A DNA stretch of 64,000 bases from Byssothecium circinans. Taxonomy: Eukaryota > Ascomycota > Dothideomycetes > Pleosporales > Massarinaceae. Both the position numbers and the translations under genes were made by a program. Positions 9,193-19,879 of this stretch are shown in pieces. Below the pieces are notes generated by a model. It saw only the letters and a list, made by a program, of their open reading frames with translations. It was not told the DNA's origin and did not search any database. How positions within the stretch are numbered: position 1 is the stretch's first letter; each line of letters begins with the position of its first letter. The stretch covers positions 96,483 to 160,482 of the forward strand of contig ML977046.1 in the NCBI GenBank assembly GCA_010015675.1. Direction: 5' to 3'.

Positions 9193-11042
9193 ACGTATTC
9201 CACCACCGAGACGGCCAAACCACCGAGACGGCTACTTTTCCTTGGCAACACCAACTTACTCAACTTCATCATCATTATCGTCCGCATCGCTACTTGACAT
9301 AATAAACTGAGTACTGGCCTCCAACTCAGATGAACCCTCTTCATCTACTTGACACGTTCTCGCGTTATGCTCAGCCTTACCGCAGTTGCTGCAGTAGCGA
9401 ATACCTAGTTATCGCACTTCGCGTTCACCCTCCACCCTCGCCCTTTTATAGTTCTAAACCGTCCCTAGCGGTTCAGAACTAACCTGGTCTGCTGTAGGAC
9501 CAAACTCCATAGTGCTACCCTTCTAAAGATACTTGCATTTGCGTGTTTTACGCTTAGTTACTACTGCAAGTTGCTGTTCAAGCTCTTTAATGCGCGCCTT
9601 TATGAGCGCAGTATTATGCAGCACTAATTTAGTACCTTTAACAAGCTGCGAAAGCCTATCCTGCGCTATTCGTGGTGATCGAGTAATAGAATCACGTATA
9701 AACTTTAACAATAAGCTAAATTCGCGTGTATTACTTAGAGTCCTTGATAGCTATAGCGTCTCTAGTAGTAAGGGTCCTAGTAGGGTATATATACGCATAT
9801 TAAGGTGATTAAGTACTACCTACGTGTTTAGAGGGACTAGCCCTATTACCTTAAAGGCCTTTTAATAGTTCTAAACTATAAACACGCTTAAAAACGCGTC
9901 TTTAAAGGCTGGTAGGAACGCTTCCTTATTAATATAAAAAATACGCTATTACGCTAAGCCCTAAACGATATTAGAGTACTTATGCTTAAGCAGCGAGAAT
10001 AACACTATATTAAGCGGCTGGAGGATGTGTGACAAGTATAGTAATATATAGAGCGTAAAGATCTTATTATTATAATAATAATCTTTAAAATCTTAATTAA
10101 GGTAGCTTTCATGGCTATCTAAAATTAGCAACTAATAGACGCTAATAGTTCTCACCTTTGTATACGCGTTAAAGTGCTTTAACTACGCGAGACTAAGCTT
10201 ATTAGTTGTCTATCTATTCTCTAAGACTAAAAGCTTCTAATTACGTAGTATATTAGCTTCCTAGTACTACAAAGAGATATAGACGCGTCCTTTATATATA
10301 ATAAATAGCGGGGTGAATATACTATTTAAATATATACTTTAGATGTCTGTTACTTACTCCTTATCGCCTAGCTAAACTATTGTAGGCCTTTCTTGCTTCT
10401 CTAAGCTAGTAACCACTTTTATAGAGCTAATAATACCTATCTAAAAGCTAGTCTTATTAAAGTTATATATATTATTATCGTATACGCTGTACTTTACTTT
10501 AGTGTCCTATATAAGCTTAAACCACGCGCTAACTACCTTAGGATCTTCCTGTAGTGCCCTTTAACGGTCCTTTAAATAGTTCTAAACTGTTTATAACTAT
10601 TCTAAATAGTTTATAAACTATACTACCTAGTTAATGCCTACTTTCTTACTACCCCACTCGCGTAGTAGTTTATTCGCTATATCTAATACTTCGCCTAATG
10701 TAGCTGAAAATCCTCGCGAATCGAGGTTAAGGATGTATTAGATAAGCGTATCCTCTTTAGTTAAGGACAGTTTCAAACAGTTCAGTACCGTTATTAGGCG
10801 AAAGGTGATTCCGTTAAGGCGGTCAGAGAGGCTCTGATAGCGGACGTTAAATGCTGCTGCAGCGCGTTAGAGGCTTGTAAATTGGCCTAAATAGTAAGCT
10901 TGAAGGGCAAGCTCAATTCTGCCCTCTTGTTGAACAAGTATCGCGTTCGGTGGTGGAGGCATTTCGTGATAAGTGTGGTGTTGGTGTTGCCAAGGAAAAG
11001 TAGCCGTCTCGGTGGTTTGGCCGTCTTGGTGGTGGAATACGT
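9193..11042 (-). mobile_element. Fot1/pogo-type (Tc1/mariner) DNA transposon, complete but RIP-damaged
   Basis: An 1850-bp element bounded by 63-bp terminal inverted repeats (9193-9255 and 10980-11042) that differ at one position (G/A). The outer end reads ACGTATTCCACCACC, and each repeat carries CCACCGAGACGGC twice. Both ends abut TA (9191-9192 and 11043-11044), the target-site duplication of this superfamily. The interior is one long transposase frame on the minus strand killed by transitions. Size, TA duplication and protein motifs agree with Fot1-like elements. Confidence 0.92.
9256..10962 (-). pseudogene. RIP-inactivated Fot1/pogo-like DDE transposase
   Basis: From ATG at 10962 to TAA at 9256 there are 569 codons in one frame, so the full length survives without net indels; damage is by substitution. 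Motifs in order: N-terminal Psq-like helix-turn-helix (LALQAYYLGQFTSL then a stop, AAAFNVRYQSLSDRL); YNFNKTSF at 10464-10444, where the family has YNFDETGF, so the first catalytic Asp (codon 169) is now Asn; KVVTSLEKQERPTIV; a basic coiled region (LVKGTKLVLHNTALIKARIK); and a CCHC zinc knuckle YCSNCGKAEHNARTC near the C-terminus. Many TGG and CAG codons have become TAG, and G-to-A changes dominate, as RIP produces. Cannot encode an active enzyme. Confidence 0.9.
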
Positions 11043-11044
11043 TA

Positions 11045-11344
11045 TAGTTAGTTATTAGTTATATAGTAGGTAGAGTAGAGGAGAGAGAGATTATTTTATT
11101 ACTTTTAGTAAGAAAACACAGCCCTACGCTAGTCCTTGCTTAATTTTTTTTAGCGTGCATTAGCGTTGATTGGAACGTTACGGTGAGTGTGGAAGAGCTG
11201 AACACTAATTACTTGAAAAATCCGATTGATCATCATCACACCTACCGCCGGTGGTAAACTTACAAACACCAATGAAAATGCTGGCCAAAGCCTGTCCTAT
11301 CCCAAAATTCAATTCTATTCCCCAATTCTACCACGTGGTATCAT
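11045..11344. other. Short AT-rich intergenic stretch
   Basis: Right flank of the transposon and 3' flank of the glycosyltransferase gene. No gene seen. Confidence 0.4.
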
Positions 11345-13603
11345 TCATACACCCGGCGAAGTCGCCGGTCCCACTACCGGCGTAGGAACAGGCGTCGGCG
11401 TCCCCTTCGCCATCATCGGCGTAGGACTCGGTGACACGACCGCATTATCCACATCAACAGGATCAAACTCCCAATCGCTCTCCGTCTCATCCCCAAAACA
11501 GAACAAATCCCTCGCACTCCCCGGCTCGACTTTTCTATGTCTACCCTCTGGGATCTCGCAGCCACCAATTACATTGCGGTACGTATCCGCGTACTTCGCC
11601 GCCGTGGTCGACACGTTCACTGGTGCGATATGTTTGCCATTGTAAAGCAGATGGGGTAGGTGATGGATCTCTGGAAGGTCGCCATCGAAAGTAAGTACGC
11701 GGTGTAAAGGTCGGGAGTGCGGGATGATGGTCGGTTCGGGTAGCTTTGGGGGTCCTACGGGCTCTTCGGCACGGAGGAAGGCTTCTTCTGGTAGCTTTGG
11801 CGCGTTCTTTCCCCCCTCTGGCTTGGTTTGGGATAGTGGCCTGAACTCTTCGGGCGCGTGGTACAGTTCGTTGTGGATCGTGACGAGCGACTCCGAAGTA
11901 CTTGCGCCGGGGTAGAAGATGGCGTATCCTCGAAGTCGCATGAACTCAAGCATATATTCCACCCATGAGGGAAGCGTTTCCGAAACAAGCTTTTTTCGAG
12001 ATTCGGCTTTTGGTGTTTGATGGTACTTGGCCACACGATTAGAGAGGAAAGAGTGCAGTTCTGCCCACTTGTCTCCAAAGAAGAGGGTCGCGTGACTGTT
12101 CGGCGCTTGCCAAAGAAAGGGTACGCTCAGCGTGTTGGGGAACAGTTCCTGATACCGCTCCGTGTGCATGTCCTTTATTGTGGGCAGACTGAGCTTCGAC
12201 CTTCCATCCAGAAGCGTCGAAGGCAATTCCAGACTTATGCCCATCACGCCAGAGCTATCAAGTGCGCCAAAGGAGGAATATTTGTACTCTAGAAGCACAT
12301 ACATGATGTACTGATAGTACTGTGCCGACAGCTCAGCCTGTGGGGAGAGCAGGAGAACGTGTGAGTTTGAAGTACTAGTCGGGTAGAAGAGCTCCATGAA
12401 ACGAATAGCAGTATCCTCTTGGGTCGTATGTTGGCTCGTGATCCGCCGCCTGATGCCAATCTGATTCTGGTCTGCATCGGGCGGCCATTTGAAATTGTCG
12501 AGAAACATGCGTACAGAATCGTCAATCTCCGTCGGCAGCTCGATGGTAAGATGCGGAAGCTTCAATCCGCTGTAGTCAGCTGCCTTGATCGACTTGAGCA
12601 ACCGAATAATGCTCGATGAATGCGGCGGAACCTGAATCAAGATTTCGACGGTCGGCGAATTCCACGCTTTCAGCGATCCAGAATCCAGCCTCGTCATCCA
12701 CATAAAGCTATCCCAGTCCTTTGGGCCTTCAATGAGCGGTATGCCCAGGCTTTTGCTCCTCGCTCTGACCCCCCTGACAAGAAAATTATCCTCCGCAAGC
12801 GCATGGTCCATGATAACAGCCTGCGGATGCAAAAAGCTGTGAGCATGCGTCAAAGCAGACATGACGCCCGACTCCGCCCGTGAATCCGTGCTATACTCGG
12901 AGTAATCTGGGCGCGCGTCATGCCATATCGCCGGACATTTCACCTGATCTATGCCATTGATCTCCAAGATGTCTGAAATCTCAATGTCCTCTCTTCCCAT
13001 GAAAGCGACGTGTACCCAGCTCCTAGACCAGCGCGACATCTCGCATATGACGGGGAGGAGCGTCGACGCGCTCTTCAGGCTCGACACGGCGAAGAGCACG
13101 TTTCGGTTTACTGATCGGTAGCCGTATGTATGCCCCGCGCCATGCAGCGATGAAGCAAGCCGGTAGAACTTGATCGGTCCACTGTACGCATGTGCAGCAG
13201 GTTCTCCCGCCCTGGGTGCTCTCAATCCCGGCGGCGGGCCCGAAGGCTCTGTATCGTCGGCAGGACTATTCCGTTCGTCTTGCGGCGGTGAAATGACTCC
13301 ACTCCCACCAAACCCGACATCATATGGCACCTGTCTCCCATTTTCGACGCCCAAGTCCGGGACAATCTTGACAAACACGTACAGCAAGCACAATCCCACG
13401 ATGAAGAGTAATATCCGCCGTCTTCGCCATCGCAACGGCGTCTTCACGGACGTCCAGAAGGGGATGCGCGGTGAGGCTCCGGGCTTGTGGTCGTCGTCTT
13501 TCTTTCCCAGCTCTTCGTCGCCTGGCAGAATGCCTTTGGTCAACATGCTGCCCCGGATCACGCCTGCCTGCAACCACCCGCTCTTTGAAGTTCCGGCCGG
13601 CAT
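11345..13603 (-). CDS. Type II membrane glycosyltransferase 2-like protein
   Basis: Single exon of 752 residues. A basic cytosolic N-terminus ends at RWRRRR, followed by one transmembrane anchor (ILLFIVGLCLLYVFVKIV, about residues 62-80) and a Pro/Gly-rich stem, the layout of a Golgi type II enzyme. The lumenal part contains a segment typical of fungal glycosyltransferase-2 proteins: VEILIQVPPHSSSIIRLLKS near residue 320, then LPHLTIELPTEIDDSVRMFL. The C-terminal tail is rich in Pro and Thr. Donor and acceptor sugars cannot be told; I did not identify a certain catalytic Asp motif. A start a few residues later (Met20) is possible. The gene ends about 300 bases from the dead transposon and appears intact. 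Confidence 0.75.
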   Translation of the reverse strand: MPAGTSKSGWLQAGVIRGSMLTKGILPGDEELGKKDDDHKPGASPRIPFWTSVKTPLRWRRRRILLFIVGLCLLYVFVKIVPDLGVENGRQVPYDVGFGGSGVISPPQDERNSPADDTEPSGPPPGLRAPRAGEPAAHAYSGPIKFYRLASSLHGAGHTYGYRSVNRNVLFAVSSLKSASTLLPVICEMSRWSRSWVHVAFMGREDIEISDILEINGIDQVKCPAIWHDARPDYSEYSTDSRAESGVMSALTHAHSFLHPQAVIMDHALAEDNFLVRGVRARSKSLGIPLIEGPKDWDSFMWMTRLDSGSLKAWNSPTVEILIQVPPHSSSIIRLLKSIKAADYSGLKLPHLTIELPTEIDDSVRMFLDNFKWPPDADQNQIGIRRRITSQHTTQEDTAIRFMELFYPTSTSNSHVLLLSPQAELSAQYYQYIMYVLLEYKYSSFGALDSSGVMGISLELPSTLLDGRSKLSLPTIKDMHTERYQELFPNTLSVPFLWQAPNSHATLFFGDKWAELHSFLSNRVAKYHQTPKAESRKKLVSETLPSWVEYMLEFMRLRGYAIFYPGASTSESLVTIHNELYHAPEEFRPLSQTKPEGGKNAPKLPEEAFLRAEEPVGPPKLPEPTIIPHSRPLHRVLTFDGDLPEIHHLPHLLYNGKHIAPVNVSTTAAKYADTYRNVIGGCEIPEGRHRKVEPGSARDLFCFGDETESDWEFDPVDVDNAVVSPSPTPMMAKGTPTPVPTPVVGPATSPGV

Positions 13604-14243
13604 GCGTGCGGTGGGAGGTCACACCATGGCTTGTAGAGGGCAGTTCGGCGGTTGCGATCGAGGTCGGTACGGGCGGCAGGTAAGGGAGCTATGTGCGCAT
13701 CGAAGGGCGGTGCTCTACAAGCGAGAAGTGCGACAATCGACTCGCAAGGGATCTTTAGTATTCTCAATTACAGGCCGACGAGGCGAAAGGAGCGGCACGG
13801 CGTCGTCAAGACAGATTTCATGGATATCGAATCAGCAAACAATGAGGACATGGTTGAACTATGAAGCGAAGCTTAGCTTCCGTCTTGCCTTAGTAAGACG
13901 CCTGCCGCAATTTGCCAAGTCCGGCTTGTGATTGCCGGCACCGTTTCTTTCACCGTTTCTCCGCCAACTCATCAACTCATATATTGTATGAGATGCAACC
14001 AGTGAGACAGTGCCGAAGCGCAGAGCATTGGGCCTGGATCTCGTAAGTTGATTCACCCGCTTACGCGAAGAGCCGGGCTTGGATTACTGGGGTATTGGGC
14101 GGACATTTGCCGTTCACGTGACCTTGGAGACCACCACACATGTGCCACAACATCTGAACTACGATCATTTGATATTTTCGTCTTAACTATAACCGTACTG
14201 CAAAAATCTTCCATATCACCTCCCAGTAGCCGTTCTCCAGCTC
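13604..14243. other. Intergenic, glycosyltransferase promoter / P450 3' flank
   Basis: No gene seen. The promoter of the glycosyltransferase gene is expected just right of 13603. Confidence 0.4.
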
Positions 14244-15996
14244 CTATGCCTCCACCTTCTCCTTCTCCCCACCCTCCGCCAACCGCCTATCCGCCTCCTC
14301 CAGCGCTCTTCTCAAAGCCTCTTCATTCCTCGGCTTAAAAATGACCTTGTAAGCCCTACACATAGTGACTAAACTTGTCGGATCACTGCTCCCCTTCACG
14401 GGATGCGTTTCGACCTTTGAATCCGGCAAGATCTCAAAGCTGTTCAGCATGCGCATGTATGTGAGATAGAGTTCGCGGTTTGCGAGGAGAGAACCGGCAC
14501 ACATGCGGTAGCCAAGGCCGTAGGTGAAGAGCGGCGCATCGGGTTGTTCGAGCCAGCGAGTGGGACGGAAGACATGCGGGTCTTCCCAGACTTTAGGATC
14601 TGTGGAGACGTGAGTATGAGATGTATTGAGTGACGAAGAGGAGAGATGGAGAATGGAGACTTACCCATATTACAAGCCCAAGCATTCAAATAAATCGTAC
14701 TGCCCGCTGGAATCAACTTCCCCTCATAGAAAACATCCTTCACCGTAGCCCTCGGCAGCGCCAACCGCAACACTGTATAATACCTCAAGCACTCCCTCAC
14801 CAACGCAGCCACATACTCGCATTTCTGATCATCATAAGCGTCGCACAGCGGTTCTTTCTCAGAATAAAACTTCCTGATCTCTTTGGTGGCGGTCTCCTGG
14901 ATATCGGGGCGTTGAGCCAACAGCGCTACGCTCCACTGCACAAGTGTTGTGATCGTATCGAGGCCGCCGGAAAGCATGGTGAGTGAGATAGACGTCAACT
15001 CCTCCTTGTTCAACGCCGCCTCTTTATCCAAGATCACATTTGCCTGGATACACGGTTTGTGCACCCCCTTCTTCATTCTGTCGTCGAGGTCTTCGTTTAA
15101 GCGCTTCAGATACACGTCCCGACGGTTTCTCATCTCGCGCGCGCTCCTGCTCCCGGCACTGAACGGATTTAACCGTAAAATCGGAATGTAATCTTGTAGA
15201 TTCCCCGTTGTGCTGCGGAACTTCGAGATGTGTTCTTCGACTTCGGTGATCTCGTGGAACATGGGGTCGTCGCGACTGCCCATCCGCGTGCCCCAGTTCA
15301 GTGTGAGGGACAAGGATAGAGAGAGTCGCTGGATCATGGGCATGGGATCAACACCTACAGCCCCCGCCTTTCCATTTTCGAACCCTTCTTTCACGAAATC
15401 TTTTGTCTCGACGTCTAGGTGCGGAATATACGTTGCGATACTCGGTTTGTTCACTGCGCTTGCAACGCCTTTTCTCCGTCGTTTGAGGCTATCGTTGAAC
15501 GGCGAGGTACCGATTGTGGTTCCGGCGGTATTTGAGAGAACCTTGTGGAATGTCCAGAATACGGGGCGGGAAGAAAGGGCCTGACTGTTTTGCCCGAAGA
15601 GTGTGCGTGCTGCGGCCGCGCTGTTGACGACAATGACGGGGACATTGCCGAGTTGTATTTGGTAGACGTCGCCGTAGGTTTTGGACCAGAGGCGGTATGT
15701 TTCGGCCGCGTTGTATTTTATGTCTGGGATGTTACCGACGAGGGGCCAGTTAACTATGCGTACAAAGTCAGTCAAGGTCGAGGATAGTGTGAAGTGTCTC
15801 TGTGTTGGGGTGAAGGAAGGAAAGGAGGATGAGAGTACATACAAGGACCTGAGAACCCCTTGATACGAGCGGATCGTCTGACATACTCGTTGATAAGGAT
15901 GTAAGTGACTGGAATACCAATGAGGAGGAAGATGACGAAGCGGAACCTGTGTTCATGTAGCTCGTTCGAGAGCAGTGGTAGAATGGTCGAGATCAT
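14244..15996 (-). CDS. Cytochrome P450, CYP504-like (phenylacetate hydroxylase type)
   Basis: Three exons: 15996-15843, 15753-14665 and 14599-14244, giving 532 residues. The first intron joins KGFSGP to FNWPLVGNIPDI, the second CNM to DPKVWEDPHVFRPTRW; both have consensus donors (GTATGT, GTAAGT). Order: N-terminal membrane anchor (FVIFLLIGIPVTYILI), proline-rich hinge, I-helix GGLDTITT, ExxR as ECLR, PERF-equivalent FRPTRW, and heme loop FTYGLGYRMCAG with Cys448 as iron ligand. The motif MCAGSLLANREL and the spacing around it resemble CYP504 enzymes that hydroxylate phenylacetate or 3-hydroxyphenylacetate in the homogentisate route. The subfamily is from recognition only, and no other pathway gene is adjacent. 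Expected on the ER membrane. Confidence 0.87.
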
Positions 15997-18436
15997 TTTG
16001 ACGAATTCCCTCCTTTTGTTTCACCAAAATTGCTCTCCGTCAATCCCACTCTTCCACTGTTTATCGAACGGTCCGGTGCGATACGTTGCGATGTCCAACC
16101 AATACTCTGCTCCGCGCTGCTAACAGTTCCACCAAATTCAAATTCAAAGACTCCAAAACGACGCAGAACGATGCGATGCGATGCGATGCGTAACTCCTTC
16201 AAGCCTAGGAAACAGTCCTCCTCTTTATACTACTTCCTCTCAGTGAAGAATCTGAATATTTGTGAAGTGCGGAGATCTAACGTTTGCTAACGTCTTTCTT
16301 CACAGCACCACAAAGTGTCGAGGAGTCACAACCAACTCGCAAACCAAACCAACCTGCATATATATTCAAACATCACACAAAAAAACGACAATCCCGCGTC
16401 TTTGTACTAAACTTCCCCGGATCGCCATGCGGGGAGAGGGGGTGCGGAATGGAGGTGCGAGCGGAATGTTTCCGGGCGCGGAATCTCGGGCACGAGTTGA
16501 TTGTGGGGATGCCATGGCGTGATGAAAATTAAGTAAACAGGTGAATGCTGGGATGCCGATGTGACAGAGGGCGATGTGTTGCGCGGATTTATCGTGATGG
16601 GGAGGTGTTGAATGTTGCACATGCACATGTGGTGGTTCAGCTGGCACGTGGAAACGGGAGTGGTGGCTGCGTCATAGGGCACCGGCAAATGCAACGCCTT
16701 CATCACGCGAAATCTCCCACTTAATCGACGGCGAGTCGCGCTAGATACCTCCCCGCCAGTGGAACTTCTTTGATAGCGACTATTTATATCCTCAGGCTTC
16801 ACCGTCATATGCATTCTTAGGGGCAGTATTCTGTAGGAACATCCTTTGCTGTCAGGAACCCGCCAATGCGCATACGAATCGAGCCAGCTATCCCCAAGAC
16901 CTCTCTTGACTGAGCTAGATCTCTTTGCGCGCAACATACATCTTGTGGTAAATTTGTATTCCTCGTTTCTCAGTATTCGAACCCCTCGCTGACTCCAAAT
17001 TAGGATGACTCCATGGAAAGAGTCAATAGTCCGCAGTTTGGGATTCAGCTACACCACGTTGCTGGAGGACTCGTGCAACACTGAAGGGAGCCTATGCTGT
17101 CCAAGCTCTGTAGGCGACTCCTACGGCAACGGAAAATTGATCCCTGGAAATATTGTGTCAAGGACTCCGTTAACGCTATCTAGGTAATACAGATACAGTG
17201 CTATGGTTGATGATGAGGTTGTACGTCATATGGGCTAGCGTGCTTGGCACTCTAGGCCTACTTCAGCGTCTCGCTCTACCAACCTAGCTTCTCAGATTAA
17301 TACACTTCACTTCTTGTACACTTGTTGTTCTCAACCTCCTCTGGATATTGCTTCCATCTCCTCCGGATATTGCATACAGCACCTGCAATTTTACTCAAAG
17401 GACGTGACTCTACACTTCTGTTAGTACCCGATGTTACCTTCCCGCAAGAAGATGAGTCGCCGGTTGATAGCCTCAGTCAGCCGGCGGCGATGAAGCAATT
17501 CTTGATACATGAGTCTGCCTGGTCCGAGACTCAAGAACTTCGAAAAGGCCTTATAGTCACCTTGGGCACTCATAATTTTCTGGTCTATTCATTTAAGAAG
17601 TCATGATCTCGGAGGGCAGTCTCAGCTTGTATAGTGGTTGTATGGACGTGGGTTGAGGTTTGTTGAAAGTTAGCTAGTAGAGTATTTAGATAGCTTCTGA
17701 CATCTTGATCTGCATAATGCCTTCCTCTAACGACGTAACTTTCGGCCACTGGACCCAAAAATATGACTCCATAATATCTGTGTCACCTAGGCGTGCCACC
17801 AACGGTGACTGGACCTCTGGAAGGTCGTACGAGCGAGCAGATGGAGTCATACTTCTAGTCACATCGTTAACTCATCTAGTTTGACTCATACTTATTAGTG
17901 CGCCGTGTACTGGTTCGTGACTTGTTCTCGATAATGACCCTTTTATAACACTCGTTCCGCCCTTCTGGACTCTGCATCTTGCAGAATTCCATTAAGAACG
18001 ATATGGTATCACTCTGCTTAACTACTGGTGACCATCTTCCAGTGTCACTTTTTTGCCCCAATACACAACGTTCAAGTATACGGGTAGTCAAAAGCATACT
18101 AATCATTCATGTTTGGAGAGGTGTCAAGAGCCTAGTGTCGTTTCATAGGGTTGAAAGAAGAGTAAGGTTGGACAAAGTGTACTCAGCCGACTGAGTTACA
18201 CTTTCCACACCACCACGTGCATCAAGTTCGGTTTCAGCTTCGCATGACCATACAACCAACTATGACTGCGCGGTATTGTCATACCGTATGCGTCATATCC
18301 AGAGAAGTATAAATACCTGTCCTGTGCTCGCAATGGTCCTTCACAAACCACCCAGCAAACAATCCAGCTTTCTAAAATACTTCAATCAAAACAATCAAAT
18401 CGGGACTTCTTTTCAACTCCTCTACGAATTAAGAAG
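15997..18436. other. 2.4-kb intergenic stretch
   Basis: No gene with family features. A 176-codon minus frame at 16407-16937 and other short frames look like chance. A short tandem run of GATGC lies near 16171-16188. The right end carries the TATA box of the next gene. Confidence 0.4.
18309..18316 (+). promoter_or_regulatory. TATA box of the 18437 gene
   Basis: TATAAATA, 121 bases before the ATG at 18437. The A-rich leader and AAGAAGATGG start context support a real transcript. Confidence 0.5.
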
Positions 18437-19036
18437 ATGGCAGACGATGGCGAATTCAATCAAAAGGGAAACGCATTTACGGCCACAGAAGCCACTGATG
18501 AGGAAAACGAGGAATACTTGATAAAGACGTCCAAAGAATTAGGGGAATACATCGAATCCCAGCTTAAGGGCACGATTGAAGCGCGCTTCTCAACTGGAAT
18601 CGGATCCGGAACCGCATGGCGACGACTTTGGCTCGTATACCACTTGATAGAAATCAAAGAAAAGAGAGTGCAGGATAAGCTTGGACGGAACACTGTTCGC
18701 CACCCGTTGGGATTTACTACCTGGTCTAGTTGTACGGAGTTTCTCAATAAACCTGAACAGAAGGATTACGAGGTATTATACACCGATTGTAATGGGAAAA
18801 TGTGGAATCTCTTTGCAAATTTCCGCACGGACGAACACTTCGTGGAAACGTTCGGATCTTGGTCACCTCTAGATCCCCTGAAAAAGCCACTAGATTGGAT
18901 TGGAACCTCTACAAAATGTAAGATGAACTCTTTGAAGAGTGAAAGCTACTTATGCACAACAGTGAGAGAACAGTATGGCAAACTTGAGCGAAAGCAGCCC
19001 TCGTACCAGCAGACATTCGGCGACGACACTCAATGA
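18437..19036 (+). CDS. Orphan hypothetical protein, 199 aa
   Basis: Single exon, not recognised. The predicted protein is hydrophilic and cytosolic-looking, with no signal peptide or membrane segment. The acidic N-terminus (MADDGEFNQKG...TDEENEEY) is followed by a mixed helix-rich region with several Trp residues. A TATA box at 18309, a good start context and a clean 3' end support expression. Flanked by accessory and relic DNA, so it may be lineage-specific. No function proposed. Confidence 0.55.
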   Translation: MADDGEFNQKGNAFTATEATDEENEEYLIKTSKELGEYIESQLKGTIEARFSTGIGSGTAWRRLWLVYHLIEIKEKRVQDKLGRNTVRHPLGFTTWSSCTEFLNKPEQKDYEVLYTDCNGKMWNLFANFRTDEHFVETFGSWSPLDPLKKPLDWIGTSTKCKMNSLKSESYLCTTVREQYGKLERKQPSYQQTFGDDTQ

Positions 19037-19879
19037 CGGCTCTGGTGACAAATTGATGGGATCGGAAGGCTAGGAGTCTAAAAGCTCACCGATGTTCTGT
19101 TTTCGGGAGAGATAGGCCAAGGGTTGCTTCGATAAGTTTCCCTGTGCTTAATGCTCCCTGAAGAAATTTCATCAGTGCCTTGGTGTGTTAGGAATTTGCT
19201 GGACTGCCGATATAGGTTGGGTTTCTGGAGTCTGGTTTCTTTTATACTGTAACTTGTGCTATTCAACAGCGCGTCCACTCGCTCTTTTCTCGATCTGTTT
19301 TATTTCTCCCTTGGGCAGATTTGGATTACATTTTTTTTGTTGAGGCTACGGGACACTCCTTTTATGTTTATTATTTTGTTTGCTTCTGTTACATTATGTA
19401 GATCACTTAAAATACTTACTTGTTTATTCTAAGGGGACCTTGAGAATACCAAGTAATGCTTACAGCTGATTAGAATACTTCGGAGAAACGTTCAGACGTA
19501 CGTGATTATTTCTAGCCCTAGGTCTACGAGCAATAGTGTTACCTCCCATGACCATCTTCCCGCAAGTCTTCGGAGCTCGATCTACACAGTCGCCTGAGTG
19601 AAATTCTCTGTTCATCATGACTTCCTTGAGACTCTCAACGCATGGGAAGCTAGGATCTCCTTTTGCTATCTTAACAAACTCGTATTTCGTGAAATATTCA
19701 TCTACATTATCATTTATCTATGCCTAGAGAAACTGATTAAATTGCGATGGTTTGTCTTCCTGCGAGCGTACTTGCTACGAACCCAGCGGGTCTCGGGAAG
19801 GTTCTTTATCTGTGAGGCAGAGGAAAAGTCTGTGCGGGGACCTCCGAGGGCGGCTGCTCCACGGACTACTTCCAACTCC
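19037..19879. other. Intergenic
   Basis: No supported gene. The plus frame at 19598-19975 overlaps the tail of the F-box relic and is probably not real. Confidence 0.35.

Noticed and set aside
13170..13931. 253-codon plus-strand frame
   Set aside because: Antisense of the N-terminal part of the glycosyltransferase and its promoter; no motif.
14244..15996. P450 and glycosyltransferase as part of a biosynthetic cluster
   Set aside because: No core synthase, transporter or pathway regulator adjacent; the genes look unrelated.
16407..16937. 176-codon minus-strand open frame
   Set aside because: No family features or promoter; His/Pro-rich composition is typical of chance frames in this base composition.
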